Positions 1 to 7,400 of a stretch of DNA of 45,213 bases are shown in pieces. A model generated the notes under the pieces. That model searched no databases, was not told the origin of the DNA, and worked only from the letters and a program-made list of their open reading frames with translations. A program made the position numbers and the translations under genes. Every line of letters begins with the position of its first letter. The first letter of the stretch is position 1. Location of the stretch: assembly GCA_024227475.1 (NCBI GenBank), contig JAAEUI010000008.1, forward strand, positions 1 through 45,213, read 5' to 3'. Source of the DNA: Paracoccaceae bacterium (GTDB lineage: Bacteria; Pseudomonadota; Alphaproteobacteria; Rhodobacterales; Rhodobacteraceae).

Positions 1-844
1 CACGCCCGGCTGCCATTCTGCGTTCAATTTATTCCATGCAGTCTTTCAGCACCGCTAAGACCGAATTCCGACTTACTTTCTTGTTTTGAGTATTCAGCGC
101 ACCGAAATCGTTCCGTTTAACTTTCCTCGGCGCTCTATTAGTTGGCTCCCAGGAATGGAGTGTTTGCACAGGCGGTAAGCGATAGTTGTCCGCCAAAACC
201 AACTGACGGCCAGTGCGCGAGGCGTTTGAGCTCTCAATCTCATTATGCATAGCTCGCTACTCTATTGCTTTGTCCACAACCTTGGCACCAAACTCAGAAC
301 GAATTAATTGCGGATGTGTTGCGGTTACATGCAGGCAGGGCGAGCTGCCTATTGACTCGGAAGAGGGTCTGAGCCCCTAGCAGTCGACAATTATTATCCG
401 CCAATTTTTCTTGTGTAGCCAGCGTCTATGCGTGAAACGACACCTACAGTTCGTGAGATAACACATCTAGCTATTTTGAATTTTCCGCGCTTTGCGAAAT
501 ACCAAATCTGGTTTTGACGTTCTTCTTCGTTGTAAAGGTCGTTCTGCTCCTCGGGTTTTGGCTTGTCATCGTATAGTGCGAATTGGCTTGCGGCACTCCT
601 TACAATCCGGGTCCTGCCTTCTGACGTCAGACACCGTGCAGCGCAATCGCCGTCACAAGCCAATCAAATTTCAAAAGCCGGCCTGTACCAGTAGTGTCCA
701 ATCATTGGTCCAAGGACACTCTCAAAACCATCGAGTGCAGCAAAGGTATTCCGGTACCCATCGATACAAGCACAGTATACCGATTGCTGCGTAACGCGTG
801 AATGTCCGTTCGCCAGCGGATCTTTCCTGGAATATTTGACCCAG
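1..844. other. Stretch without a confident gene
   Basis: Only short open frames are present (for example minus strand 29-250 and 394-663), and none has a family motif that I recognise. The minus-strand frame 394-663 ends in a charged, plausibly protein-like segment, but it has no clear ribosome binding site. A plus-strand frame ending near 800 closes with S-T-V-Y-R-L-L-R, which resembles the helix-turn-helix of some transposases. Because IS relics follow directly on the right, I read this stretch as decayed mobile-element DNA. This is inference; nothing here was confirmed as a gene. Confidence 0.4.
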
Positions 845-1039
845 CCCCCCGATCCGGGCCACGGCCTAGGAGAGTCTGTTCATGTCTTGCTCTTTTGAGC
901 GGGTTGTGGTCAAGGCCTGCTGAGCGGAGCGTTTGCGTAGCTCAAACGAGGCAGGCCGGTTGGAACGGTAAAGTTTTGCGTAGACGGCCCGGGCCAACCC
1001 TCCAAGTGACGTGTGCGGTCTGAGTGTGTTATAATCAAT

Positions 1040-1080
1040 CCCGCTGACCGGCAGGTAAATGTTAATTCACCGAGAGGTTC
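1040..1080 (+). repeat. Palindromic element, copy A (inside IS3 orfB)
   Basis: This 41-bp segment starts CCCGCTGACCGGCAGG and ends CACCGAGAGG. It splits the OrfB C-terminus between I-E-N-W and D-Y-N-T-L. The central stem is decayed to TAAATGTTAATT. It belongs to the same family as copies B to E; orientation is as in copy B. Confidence 0.75.
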
Positions 1081-1461
1081 CAGTTTTCGATGATGTGGCG
1101 GGCTTTCGCGAGATTTCCAAAGATGTGCTCGTTCAGACACTCGTCCCTGAGCCGTCCGTAGAAGCTTTCGACAAATGCATTCTGTGTCGGCTTTCCGGGC
1201 GCAATGTAATGCCAGCCGATCCCGGTCTCCTGCGTCCAAGGTAAAATGGCGTGGCTGACCAATTCAGTGCCGTTGTCTGAGACAATCATGTCTGGCTTTC
1301 CGCGATGCCGGATGAGCCTGTCCAATTCACGGGCCACCCTTTGCCCGGACATCGACGTATCGACCACAACCGCCAGAGCTTCGCGAGAATGATCGTCAAC
1401 GACACACAATGTGCGGAACCGCCGCCCGTCCATCAGCGCATCCGACACGAAGTCCAGGCTT

Positions 1462-1505
1462 CCCATTGACCGGCAGGCGATTGTTTCTCAATCACCGAGA
1501 GGGGG
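1462..1505 (+). repeat. Palindromic element, copy B (inside IS3 orfB)
   Basis: This 44-bp segment starts CCCATTGACCGGCAGG, has the stem GATTG-TTTCT-CAATC, and ends ACCGAGAGGGGG. It lies between A-P-N-Q and S-L-D-F-V-S-D of the transposase and shifts the frame. Joining the flanks restores N-Q-R-S-L-D-F, very near the usual N-Q-R-W-S-L-D-F. Confidence 0.85.
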
Positions 1506-1790
1506 CTCTGGTTTGGTGCATCAGGCACCAGGATCGGCCTCCTTGTCCCCAGAGCACGTTTTGTGCCGCGCCTGCGGCGCACGACGAGGCCTTCCTCCCG
1601 ATACAGTCGGAATAGCTTCTTGTGGTTCACTGTGAAGCCTTCTCGCTCAAGCAGGATACCCAGACGCCTGTACCCAAACCGGCGGCGCTCATCGGCAAGT
1701 TCACAGAGCCGCTTTCTCAGCGCCTCATCGCCACCGCTTTGCTTCTCTCATACTGGAACGTGGATCGATCCAGTCTCGCCAATCGACACG

Positions 1791-1832
1791 CCCCCTCTCG
1801 GAGATTGCTTGCAATCGCCTGCCGGGCAATGG
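1791..1832 (-). repeat. Palindromic element, copy C (inside IS3 orfB)
   Basis: On the minus strand this 42-bp segment reads CCATTGCCCGGCAGG, then the stem GATTGC-AA-GCAATC, then TCCGAGAGGGGG. It matches copy B almost base for base outside the loop, in the opposite orientation. It separates L-S-E-R from A-C-R-L-A-R-L-D-R-S-T-F of OrfB. Confidence 0.85.
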
Positions 1833-1889
1833 ACGTTCGCTCAGCCCGTGCACCTCCATCACTTCGCGCACAGCTCGCCGCTTTACATT

Positions 1890-1930
1890 CCCCTTTCAGG
1901 CATGCTTTGCATGCCCTTTCGGGCAGCGGG
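1890..1930 (-). repeat. Palindromic element, copy D (inside IS3 orfB start)
   Basis: On the minus strand this 41-bp segment reads CCCGCTGCCCGAAAGG, then the stem GCATGC-AAA-GCATGC, then CTGAAAGGGG. It falls between K-K-L-L-T and N-V-K-R-R-A-V-R-E-V of OrfB. The outer boxes match copies A to C while the stem bases differ but still pair, a sign of compensating change. Confidence 0.75.
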
Positions 1931-1933
1931 TCG

Positions 1934-2108
1934 TCAGTAGTTTTTTGTCGCAAGATCCTTCAATGCAGCATTGTCCAACATCGCTTCCGCCAAAAGCCGC
2001 TTCAGCCTCCCGTTCTCGACTTCCGCGGCCCTCAGTTTCTTGGCGTCTGACACAGTCACGCCACCGAACTTTGCCTTGTACTTGTAAAATGTCGCGTCGC
2101 TGATCCCT
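1934..2108 (-). pseudogene. IS3-family OrfA, C-terminal fragment
   Basis: The frame reads F-Y-K-Y-K-A-K-F-G-G, then a leucine-zipper-like stretch and L-A-T-K-N-Y before a TGA at 1934-1936. This is the usual end of the OrfA DNA-binding protein of IS3-family elements. The N-terminal helix-turn-helix is gone: upstream sequence switches abruptly to an IS6 transposase C-terminus near 2108. The normal frameshift overlap with OrfB is interrupted by a palindromic element at 1890-1930. Confidence 0.75.
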
Positions 2109-2109
2109 T

Positions 2110-2500
2110 CAGGTGGCGCTGCAGATTGAATTGGTTGTAGATGACATCGTGGACGGACAGAAAACGTTGCATCGATCCGGGAGATTTGAACCGGCCCATT
2201 CGGCGTTCTCGGCGCCGGGTTGGCCCCTTCTCGTGGTTTGCAGGCAAACCACTGCCAGACAAGGGATGTGATACCTCGGCGCGATTGTTCAATTGACCGC
2301 CCGTGACATGAAGGTGGTCCAGGCCCAATTCCCCCAGCGCCGCAGAGTATGAACCCAGTTTGTCGGCGACAATCACGTCGGGAATGTATCCCTGTTTCTT
2401 CAATAGTTTCCGCATCAATTTCAAGGCAGCGCGCTTGTTTCGCCGCGGTTGGGCAAGAAGTTCAAGAACCTCCTCTTCGTCATCTACGGCACGCTACAGA
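2110..2500 (-). pseudogene. IS6-family transposase, C-terminal relic
   Basis: This is the remnant of a DDE transposase of the IS6 group. The frame reads R-A-V-D-D-E-E-E-V-L-E-L, R-R-N-K-R-A-A-L-K-L-M-R-K-L-L, D-V-I-V-A-D-K-L-G-S-Y-S-A-A-L, then R-A-E-V-S-H, R-R-R-E-R-R-M-G-R-F-K-S and Y-N-Q-F-N-L-Q-R-H-L, the well-known IS6 C-terminal half. About 100 N-terminal residues are missing at 2500, where a PanB-like gene begins. The tail runs straight into IS3 orfA at about 2108. A palindromic element at 2224-2265 adds an in-frame insertion. Not functional. Confidence 0.85.
2224..2265 (-). repeat. Palindromic element, copy E (inside IS6 relic)
   Basis: On the minus strand this 42-bp segment reads CCCTTGTCTGGCAG, then a perfect stem TGGTTTGC-CT-GCAAACCA, then CGAGAAGGGG. 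It sits inside the IS6 transposase between R-A-E-V-S-H and R-R-R-E-R and keeps the frame open, adding about 14 residues. It shows that the element enters unrelated transposase genes. Confidence 0.75.
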
Positions 2501-3113
2501 TAGGTCCTCCGGCCATTATGCGGTGAGGAATGACCTCACTTTCGACCGCCCATGCGCCCGCATCCTCCAACGACTTCATATAGCGATGGATACCGATTGC
2601 CTCTGCCAGCGTCTTTCCCACGGCCCGAAGGCCACCCGTCCAGGTGCTTTTACGAGGCACCAATCCGGCGTGGCCCTGGACTGGAATTCCGGCTTCTGCA
2701 ACAGCCGCAATAAATCGAATGTTCCAACAACAATAGATCCCATCGGCCCCGGCTTCCATCGCGTCGAAAGCACCCCGTAGTGCTTCTGCCTCGCTTACAT
2801 ACTTTGTGAGCGGCACACAGAAAGTCGTCAGCGTACGCCCAGCCGCACTGCGGATCACCCGACTTTGATTGGGTATATCCGGCATCCAGCGCACATTGAT
2901 CATATCGATCCCCGCGGACTCAGCCGCTTCGGCCTCTTCTTCAGAATTGGCCAGGATTTGGGTCAAAGGTCTCTTGCCTTTTAGCTTAATCACGTCCCTT
3001 ATCGTATGGTTCCGGGAAACAAAGCGCCCGTTCATGGAATAGAATTGTTTCGATTTGGCTTTTTTCGTTTCGGAAATTGAACTGGGTTCCTTTACCGATT
3101 TATCTGTCGTCAC
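2484..3113 (-). pseudogene. PanB-like (ketopantoate hydroxymethyltransferase family) gene, 3' end lost to IS6
   Basis: The 209-residue product resembles 3-methyl-2-oxobutanoate hydroxymethyltransferase, which adds a one-carbon unit to ketoisovalerate. Visible family features are K-G-K-R-P-L-T near residue 45, A-G-I-D-M-I near 67, A-G-A-D-G-I-Y near 121, E-A-G-I-P-V-Q-G-H-A-G-L-V-P-R near 140, the G-K-T-L-A-E-A helix, and E-D-A-G-A-W-A-V-E near 187. Active family members are about 260-280 residues; here the last 60 or so are replaced by IS6 sequence from about 2500. The metal-binding segment after the first strand is atypical, so the original enzyme may have had another keto-acid substrate. 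A GTG start at 3113 is supported by AGGAGG eight bases upstream. It may have belonged to the catabolic locus on the right. Confidence 0.65.
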
Positions 3114-3252
3114 TGCCGGTGCCTCCTAGGCGGTTTCTAGCGCAAAAGCACCTTCCCAGTCGCCTCTAACGTAATCCAATTCAAAATTTGAATGCAGTGT
3201 CGTTGTTTCGTAAATGCCAGATTGCAGAAGCAATTATCTCCATCATTTTTTA

Positions 3253-3315
3253 GGTGTGTCGCAAAGATATGGGAACTGAAGGGAGATGTTGTTTGATCGG
3301 CTGTGTCGCAAAGTT
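3253..3315 (+). repeat. Tandem IS6-like terminus, TGTGTCGCAAAG twice
   Basis: The 12-base string TGTGTCGCAAAG occurs at 3255-3266 and again at 3302-3313. Its second copy (GGCTGTGTCGCAAAGTT) looks like the terminal inverted repeat of IS6-family elements, which begin GGCTCTGTTGCAAAG or similar. Two ends in the same orientation 47 bp apart suggest repeated insertion or a partial duplication. Confidence 0.5.
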
Positions 3316-3505
3316 GTCCGGAATTCGGTACTTTGGATTATCAACCAAAGGTGGGGTTTCAGCGGTGATGTCATTCAAAGGTACACAGTTTCCAAAAGAC
3401 ATCAATCTTCATGCAATGTTTTCCTATCTCAGATATTCTGTGCCTTTTCGAGACCTGGAGGAAATCCTCGCAGAGCGCGGTGTCAGCTGCATTCGACAGT
3501 TTTAG
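3299..3505 (+). pseudogene. IS6-family transposase, N-terminal relic
   Basis: An ATG at 3368 begins M-S-F-K-G-T-Q-F-P-K-D-I-N-L-H-A, then Y-L-R-Y-S-V-P-F-R-D-L-E-E-I-L-A-E-R-G-V, the standard opening of IS6-family transposases. The frame stops after about 46 residues at 3503-3505, before any catalytic aspartate. The left terminus lies at about 3299. It is on the opposite strand from the C-terminal IS6 relic at 2110-2500, with the broken PanB-like gene between them. Confidence 0.8.
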
Positions 3506-3644
3506 ACAGCCGTTCACCTCTTGCAAGCTTCGGCTATTGATCTCCGCATTGCCCACAAGGCCATATCTTTAGCGCTCCACGACCTTCGAGTTCGCCGTAC
3601 GAAAAGCAGTGCTGGCCTTTCGACATATTCGGCGCGATAGACGC

Positions 3645-4352
3645 CTACTGATCTTTGTCCATCTTGTTGCCGGGATGATCGGGGTGGTTTCCAAAAACTG
3701 CCTGGTAGGTGTCATGTCGATATCCTTTGCCCTCAAAGACAACAACAAAAGCGAAGCCGCCCAGCAGAAAGAGAACCAGCAAAACGGCAATCACCGGCAT
3801 CCAGAATTGCATCAAGCCGGATGCCACGGTGCCAATTGCCAGAAAAAGAGCAAAATAGCCGCCGGGCTTGTGGTAGGCCTCGAACCAGAGACGTCTGGTT
3901 GTCATGTCGAAATGATCACCGCGCCAGGTTGACGGATCGTCCGGGTTGCTACTGAGGTGGTTGTGCCCACCATGGGTGCCGCGCTGCCAGGCTATGATGA
4001 TTTGCATTGCGCCGAAGATCACCGTCAGGCCACCGAACCAGGCATGCAGCGAACCGCTGAACCCGCCACTGACATAAAGCGCAATGACGATACCCCCGAG
4101 CGACAGGGTGATCGCGGTATAGAGCGTCCAGATATGCATCACCCACCAGATGAAAAGTGGGTCAAATTTGCCGACACCTCTCGGCAGGCCATAGGGTTTA
4201 GGCTTGGTTTTGAAATAACGGATCGCCATCACTCCGAACGGCACCATCACGAACCAGCAGGTAAACATCAACCAGGCGTGCAGGTTCCAGTGAATCTCGA
4301 ACGTACGGTCCAGAAAGGGGACGTAGAATTCGGTCGGTATTTCAGTTTTCAT
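3645..4352 (-). CDS. Cytochrome b561-like membrane protein
   Basis: This 235-residue integral membrane protein has about five hydrophobic helices (near residues 26-46, 67-92, 102-122, 165-183 and 184-206). Histidines at 25, 73, 103 and 161 lie at helix ends and are candidate haem ligands, the pattern of the eukaryote-like b561 family of di-haem transmembrane electron carriers. The ATG overlaps the end of the dehydrogenase gene upstream by 11 bases, so the two are translationally coupled. As the last gene of a six-gene operon it could pass electrons from the hydroxyacid or alcohol oxidation steps to the membrane, but no quinone site can be read from the sequence. The family call is moderately sure; the electron partner is inference. 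Confidence 0.65.
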   Translation of the reverse strand: MKTEIPTEFYVPFLDRTFEIHWNLHAWLMFTCWFVMVPFGVMAIRYFKTKPKPYGLPRGVGKFDPLFIWWVMHIWTLYTAITLSLGGIVIALYVSGGFSGSLHAWFGGLTVIFGAMQIIIAWQRGTHGGHNHLSSNPDDPSTWRGDHFDMTTRRLWFEAYHKPGGYFALFLAIGTVASGLMQFWMPVIAVLLVLFLLGGFAFVVVFEGKGYRHDTYQAVFGNHPDHPGNKMDKDQ

Positions 4353-5331
4353 GACGGCCCCTGCTTTTCAATTCCTCGCGGTTGAAAATCAATTCCGGAT
4401 CAAGGCTGCCTTTAAGTCCCGCGATGACATTTCGCGCTGAAATCTCGCCCATTTTCCGAGCGGATTCCTCGGTCATGGCGGCGCTGTGGGGGCTGAGGGT
4501 TACATTCGACAGCGACAGAAGCGGGGTGTCTGGCGCAGGTGGTTCGGTTTCGAACGTGTCCAGCCCTGCCCCGCCGGACGCCATGCGCCCGCTGAGCTCG
4601 GCAAAAAGCGCATCCTCATCAATCAGTCCGCCGCGCGCCAGATTCAAAACGATAGCGCTTGGTTTCATTGCAGCCAGTACTTCTGCATTGATGATATTGT
4701 GGGTTTTGTCATTTAGCGGCAGGTGAATACTTAGGACGTCAACTTCGGGTAGGATGGCAATCCAGTCCTCAACCTTGGTTGCACCGGCCCCCGCTATGAT
4801 CTTTGCCAAAAGATAGGGGTCAAAAACAAGTATGTTCATATCAAAGCCGCGCGCGCGCTTTGCGACTTCGCTGCCGATACGTCCGAGCCCCAACAGGAGC
4901 AAGGTCTTGCCTGCAAGTTCAGCCGTCCTCAACGAATTGCGAATTTCCCAGTTTCCGTCGCGCACGGCATGATCGTATTCCTCCACACGCTTTGAAAGGG
5001 TCAGCATCATAGAAATAGATTGTTCGGCCACGGAGATCGCATTTGCCGGCCCCACGATGGTCACTGGAATGCCTCGTGCAGACAGGGCAGAAACCGGCAG
5101 GTTATCGCAGCCAACCCCGTGGCGGGACACCACGCACAGTTTGTCAGCGTTCCTGATGTCGTCTTCGGTCAGGATGCCGGTTCGAACCAGCAGGGCATCA
5201 GCCTCGGTAATCTTTTCTGCCGGTACCGGAACCTTGGGATCAGTGAATTCGGCAATCTCTAACCCGCCTTCACCATAGAGAATATCCAGCCCGGATTGAT
5301 GCAGCTTGCCAATGACCGTTACTTTTTTCAT
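4342..5331 (-). CDS. D-2-hydroxyacid dehydrogenase (PGDH-like)
   Basis: This 329-residue NAD-dependent enzyme interconverts a 2-hydroxy acid and a 2-keto acid in the cytoplasm. The Rossmann motif G-L-G-R-I-G is at residues 148-153, with Asp171 ending the next strand, favouring NAD over NADP. The catalytic trio of the family is visible as Arg233 (N-L-A-R-G-G-L-I-D), a Glu at about 261-263 (E-T-E-P-P) and His282 (S-P-H-S-A). Length is normal for glycerate, hydroxypyruvate or phosphoglycerate dehydrogenase-like members without ACT domains. Its ATG overlaps the stop of the LVIVD gene (ATGA). Next to an HpcH/HpaI aldolase, it probably reduces or oxidises a keto acid released by, or fed to, that aldolase. 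Confidence 0.8.
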   Translation of the reverse strand: MKKVTVIGKLHQSGLDILYGEGGLEIAEFTDPKVPVPAEKITEADALLVRTGILTEDDIRNADKLCVVSRHGVGCDNLPVSALSARGIPVTIVGPANAISVAEQSISMMLTLSKRVEEYDHAVRDGNWEIRNSLRTAELAGKTLLLLGLGRIGSEVAKRARGFDMNILVFDPYLLAKIIAGAGATKVEDWIAILPEVDVLSIHLPLNDKTHNIINAEVLAAMKPSAIVLNLARGGLIDEDALFAELSGRMASGGAGLDTFETEPPAPDTPLLSLSNVTLSPHSAAMTEESARKMGEISARNVIAGLKGSLDPELIFNREELKSRGRHEN

Positions 5332-6599
5332 GCCCTCTCTGCAGGCCAGCAGGCCTCGTCCATCTCTAGAATGTAGAGACCGGCGTTGAAATCGGTGATG
5401 TAGATCAGCCCGTTTTCGTCAACGAATACATCCGTAGTATCAACGATTTGCGGGCGGTCTGGCCGGTGGTCCGCCATTTTCAAGGGCGCAGGTGGTACGA
5501 GAGCGGCGATCTCCTTGGGCCGGAACGGGTCGCGGATGTCGTAGACCCTCAAGCCGGCGTTCTGGTAGGTCACGAAAATGATATCCGAGCTCTGGAAGCT
5601 CTCAGGGCGGTTTTCGTGGATGTTGTGCGGGCCGAACTGGCCACCCTTGGTGGCGTAGTCGTAGTCATCCGGGATCGGCAGGGTCGCAATGCTGATCGGA
5701 TTGGCCGGGTTGGTGATGTCAAATATCCAGTTACGTTTGATCCCGTCTTCCAGATCGTCAAAAACCGATTCTTCCACCACCACCAGCAGGTTGCGATCAG
5801 GCAACGCCAGCGCGTTATGGGTGCCACCAGCAAAGGGTGGTGCAAAATTGACGTGGGCGAGCATTTTGGGGTTGTGCCGGTCGCTGACATCCATCGTGGT
5901 CAGGCCGCCGTCACGCCAGGCGCCACAGGCCAGATCGCCCTTGATGATCGCATGGTGCAATGCGTAACGGTATTTTGGATCCCAATCGGGTTTTTCCCCA
6001 GCAGCGGCGTTCATTCCCGGCAGCCAGAGTTTGCTGACCACCTTTGGATTCGTCGGATCGGACATATCGACAATGTGGAAAATATCGTCGGTAAATCCGG
6101 GTGGCAAAGCCGAGACGTAAGCCCATTGCCCGCCGGTATACCAGATACGGTGCAGGCCCAGCCCTTCGAGCGGCATGAAGCCGATTTCAACCGGGTTGGC
6201 ACGGTCGGAAATGTCATAGACCCGCATCCCCGCCGAATATGACTGATCGCCACCTGATGTATCTATCTTGTCGCCAATCGAGCCCTTGTAATAGTCGCCG
6301 GTTTCCACCGCATCATCACGCAGCATGTCTTTCATGTTGACCACCAGCAACAGGTCGCCGTGGGTTTGCAGATGCTGGCTCCAGGTGTTGCCTGGCTGGG
6401 GGTAATGTTTGACGAATTTCGGTTTCTTCGGGTCGCGCACGTCGATCACAGACCAGCCTTGGGAAAACAGGTGTCCCACATAGGCATACCCGCTCGTCAC
6501 CATGACCTGCACGCCATCGCCACGCCCGCCCTGATCAGAGTGGCCAAGGATGCGCATATTGCGCGCGTAATCGGGTTTTAGAACGTCATGAATTGCCAC
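5328..6599 (-). CDS. LVIVD-repeat beta-propeller protein
   Basis: This 423-residue protein is built of repeats of the LVIVD type: V-I-D-V-R-D-P-K-K-P near residue 55, then V-Y-D-I-S-D-R-A-N-P, I-V-D-M-S-D-P-T-N-P, T-M-D-V-S-D-R-H-N-P, I-F-D-I-T-N-P-A-N-P, V-Y-D-I-R-D-P-F-R-P and a last Y-I-L-E-M-D-E, which fits a seven-bladed propeller. It has many histidines. No signal peptide is visible, so it is predicted cytoplasmic, unlike many LVIVD proteins. The GTG start at 6599 overlaps the aldolase end by 22 bases. Neither a reaction nor a partner is established for this family; its place between an aldolase and a dehydrogenase suggests a role in the same pathway, perhaps as a lyase- or lactonase-like enzyme or scaffold. 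Confidence 0.75.
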   Translation of the reverse strand: MAIHDVLKPDYARNMRILGHSDQGGRGDGVQVMVTSGYAYVGHLFSQGWSVIDVRDPKKPKFVKHYPQPGNTWSQHLQTHGDLLLVVNMKDMLRDDAVETGDYYKGSIGDKIDTSGGDQSYSAGMRVYDISDRANPVEIGFMPLEGLGLHRIWYTGGQWAYVSALPPGFTDDIFHIVDMSDPTNPKVVSKLWLPGMNAAAGEKPDWDPKYRYALHHAIIKGDLACGAWRDGGLTTMDVSDRHNPKMLAHVNFAPPFAGGTHNALALPDRNLLVVVEESVFDDLEDGIKRNWIFDITNPANPISIATLPIPDDYDYATKGGQFGPHNIHENRPESFQSSDIIFVTYQNAGLRVYDIRDPFRPKEIAALVPPAPLKMADHRPDRPQIVDTTDVFVDENGLIYITDFNAGLYILEMDEACWPAERA

Positions 6600-7387
6600 T
6601 GTCCATCTCCATATTCATCGCGGAACCTGCCCGCCATCTCGTTTGCCGCCTTGACCAGGGCCGTACCGTCCTGCATCACGATTAACCATTGATACCCCTT
6701 GGCGAAACACTCTTGCGTGCGTTCCCAAGTCGTCGTCAGAGTGCCGAGGAATTTATCCGAGGCCAGCACCTTTCCCTCGATTTCGGTGAAAGCTGCCTGG
6801 ACGTCTTCATGGCCCGGGTTGCCCAGATGGCCAAGATTGGTCGCCAGATCCATCGGTCCGATAAAGACGCCGTCAAGATCATCAACTGCCAGTATATCAT
6901 CAAGATTATCAATCGCTTCGCGAGTTTCTATTGCGACGATGACAATGATTTCGCGGTTGGCGCTTTCCAGATAGGCCTTGATGTTCTTGCCATACCGTGC
7001 CGCCCGCGTACTGCCGGCAACACCACGCACGCCCGCTGGAGGATAACGGCAGGCTGCAACCGCCGATGCCGCCTCGGCCCCGGTGTTGACATAAGGCACC
7101 AGCACCCCTTGTGCACCGGTATCAAGAATCCGTTTTATCCAGACATCGTCGTTCCAGGGTGGACGCACGAAAGGCACTGTGCCTGTCCCGCTGATTGCCT
7201 GCATCTGGCCCAGAAGGTTACCCATATCACCAGCGGCGTGTTCCATGTCGATGATCAGCCAGTCAAACCCGGCCTGGGAAAAAATTTCGGTCGGGATAGA
7301 ATGGGGAATTTGCAGAAATGCTCCCGCCGTTTTTTGCCCAGCCAGCAGTTTGAGTTTGACCGGGTTCTTGATATCGTCGCTCGCCAT
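6578..7387 (-). CDS. HpcH/HpaI-family class II aldolase
   Basis: This 269-residue divalent-metal aldolase cleaves or forms a C-C bond next to a pyruvate-type enolate, as in 4-hydroxy-2-oxoheptanedioate or 2-keto-3-deoxy-sugar-acid aldolases. Conserved residues are visible: Asp47, Glu49 and His50 in I-D-M-E-H, Arg75 in F-V-R-P, the metal ligands Glu154 (I-E-T) and Asp180 (G-P-M-D-L-A). The ATG at 7387 was chosen because it begins M-A-S-D-D-I-K just before the conserved barrel, and GGGG of TTAGGGGGC, which overlaps the SDR stop, provides a ribosome binding site. The gap to the SDR gene is 13 bases. The substrate cannot be read off; the neighbouring dehydrogenases suggest a hydroxylated keto acid. 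Confidence 0.85.
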   Translation of the reverse strand: MASDDIKNPVKLKLLAGQKTAGAFLQIPHSIPTEIFSQAGFDWLIIDMEHAAGDMGNLLGQMQAISGTGTVPFVRPPWNDDVWIKRILDTGAQGVLVPYVNTGAEAASAVAACRYPPAGVRGVAGSTRAARYGKNIKAYLESANREIIVIVAIETREAIDNLDDILAVDDLDGVFIGPMDLATNLGHLGNPGHEDVQAAFTEIEGKVLASDKFLGTLTTTWERTQECFAKGYQWLIVMQDGTALVKAANEMAGRFRDEYGDGQWQFMTF

Positions 7388-7400
7388 TGGCCAAAGCCCC

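Larger units (their letters stand above)
866..1925 (-). pseudogene. IS3-family transposase OrfB, fragmented
   Basis: This is a remnant of the DDE transposase that cuts and joins DNA for an IS3-type element. Pieces in order on the minus strand are a start region (K-K-L-L-T, then N-V-K-R-R-A-V-R-E-V), the L-S-E-R / A-C-R-L-A-R-L-D-R-S-T-F region (about 1750-1850), an HTH_21-like segment (Y-R-R-L-G-I-L-L-E-R-E-G, then N-H-K-K-L-F-R-L-Y-R-E-E-G, 1560-1700), and the integrase core (1062-1466) with V-V-D-D-H-S, S-D-N-G-T-E and F-V-E-S-F supplying the D, D and E. The C-terminus (R-P-H-T-S-L-G-G near 1005, then A-V-Y-A-K-L-Y) closes at 866. Each break between pieces coincides with a copy of a palindromic repeat or a small indel, so the damage is mostly insertional. 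Confidence 0.85.
845..2108 (-). mobile_element. IS3-family insertion sequence relic, broken
   Basis: The minus strand carries the C-terminal part of an OrfA (ending near 1934) followed by a shattered OrfB (about 1925 down to a stop at 866-868). The order orfA-orfB and the DDE integrase core are those of the IS3 family. The 5' end of orfA is missing where an IS6 relic begins near 2108. The right terminus lies near 845 but no clear terminal inverted repeat could be defined. Four short palindromic elements interrupt the reading frames. The element cannot be active. Confidence 0.85.

Noticed and set aside
394-663. Minus-strand 89-residue open frame as a gene
   Set aside because: No ribosome binding site, no recognisable family and surroundings of decayed IS DNA.
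708-800. Plus-strand frame ending S-T-V-Y-R-L-L-R-N-A as a transposase fragment
   Set aside because: It looks like a helix-turn-helix end, but is too short and has no second motif, so it was not called as a separate feature.
5448-6242. Long plus-strand frame antisense to the LVIVD gene
   Set aside because: It is a shadow frame of a clearly conserved repeat protein and has no family motif of its own.
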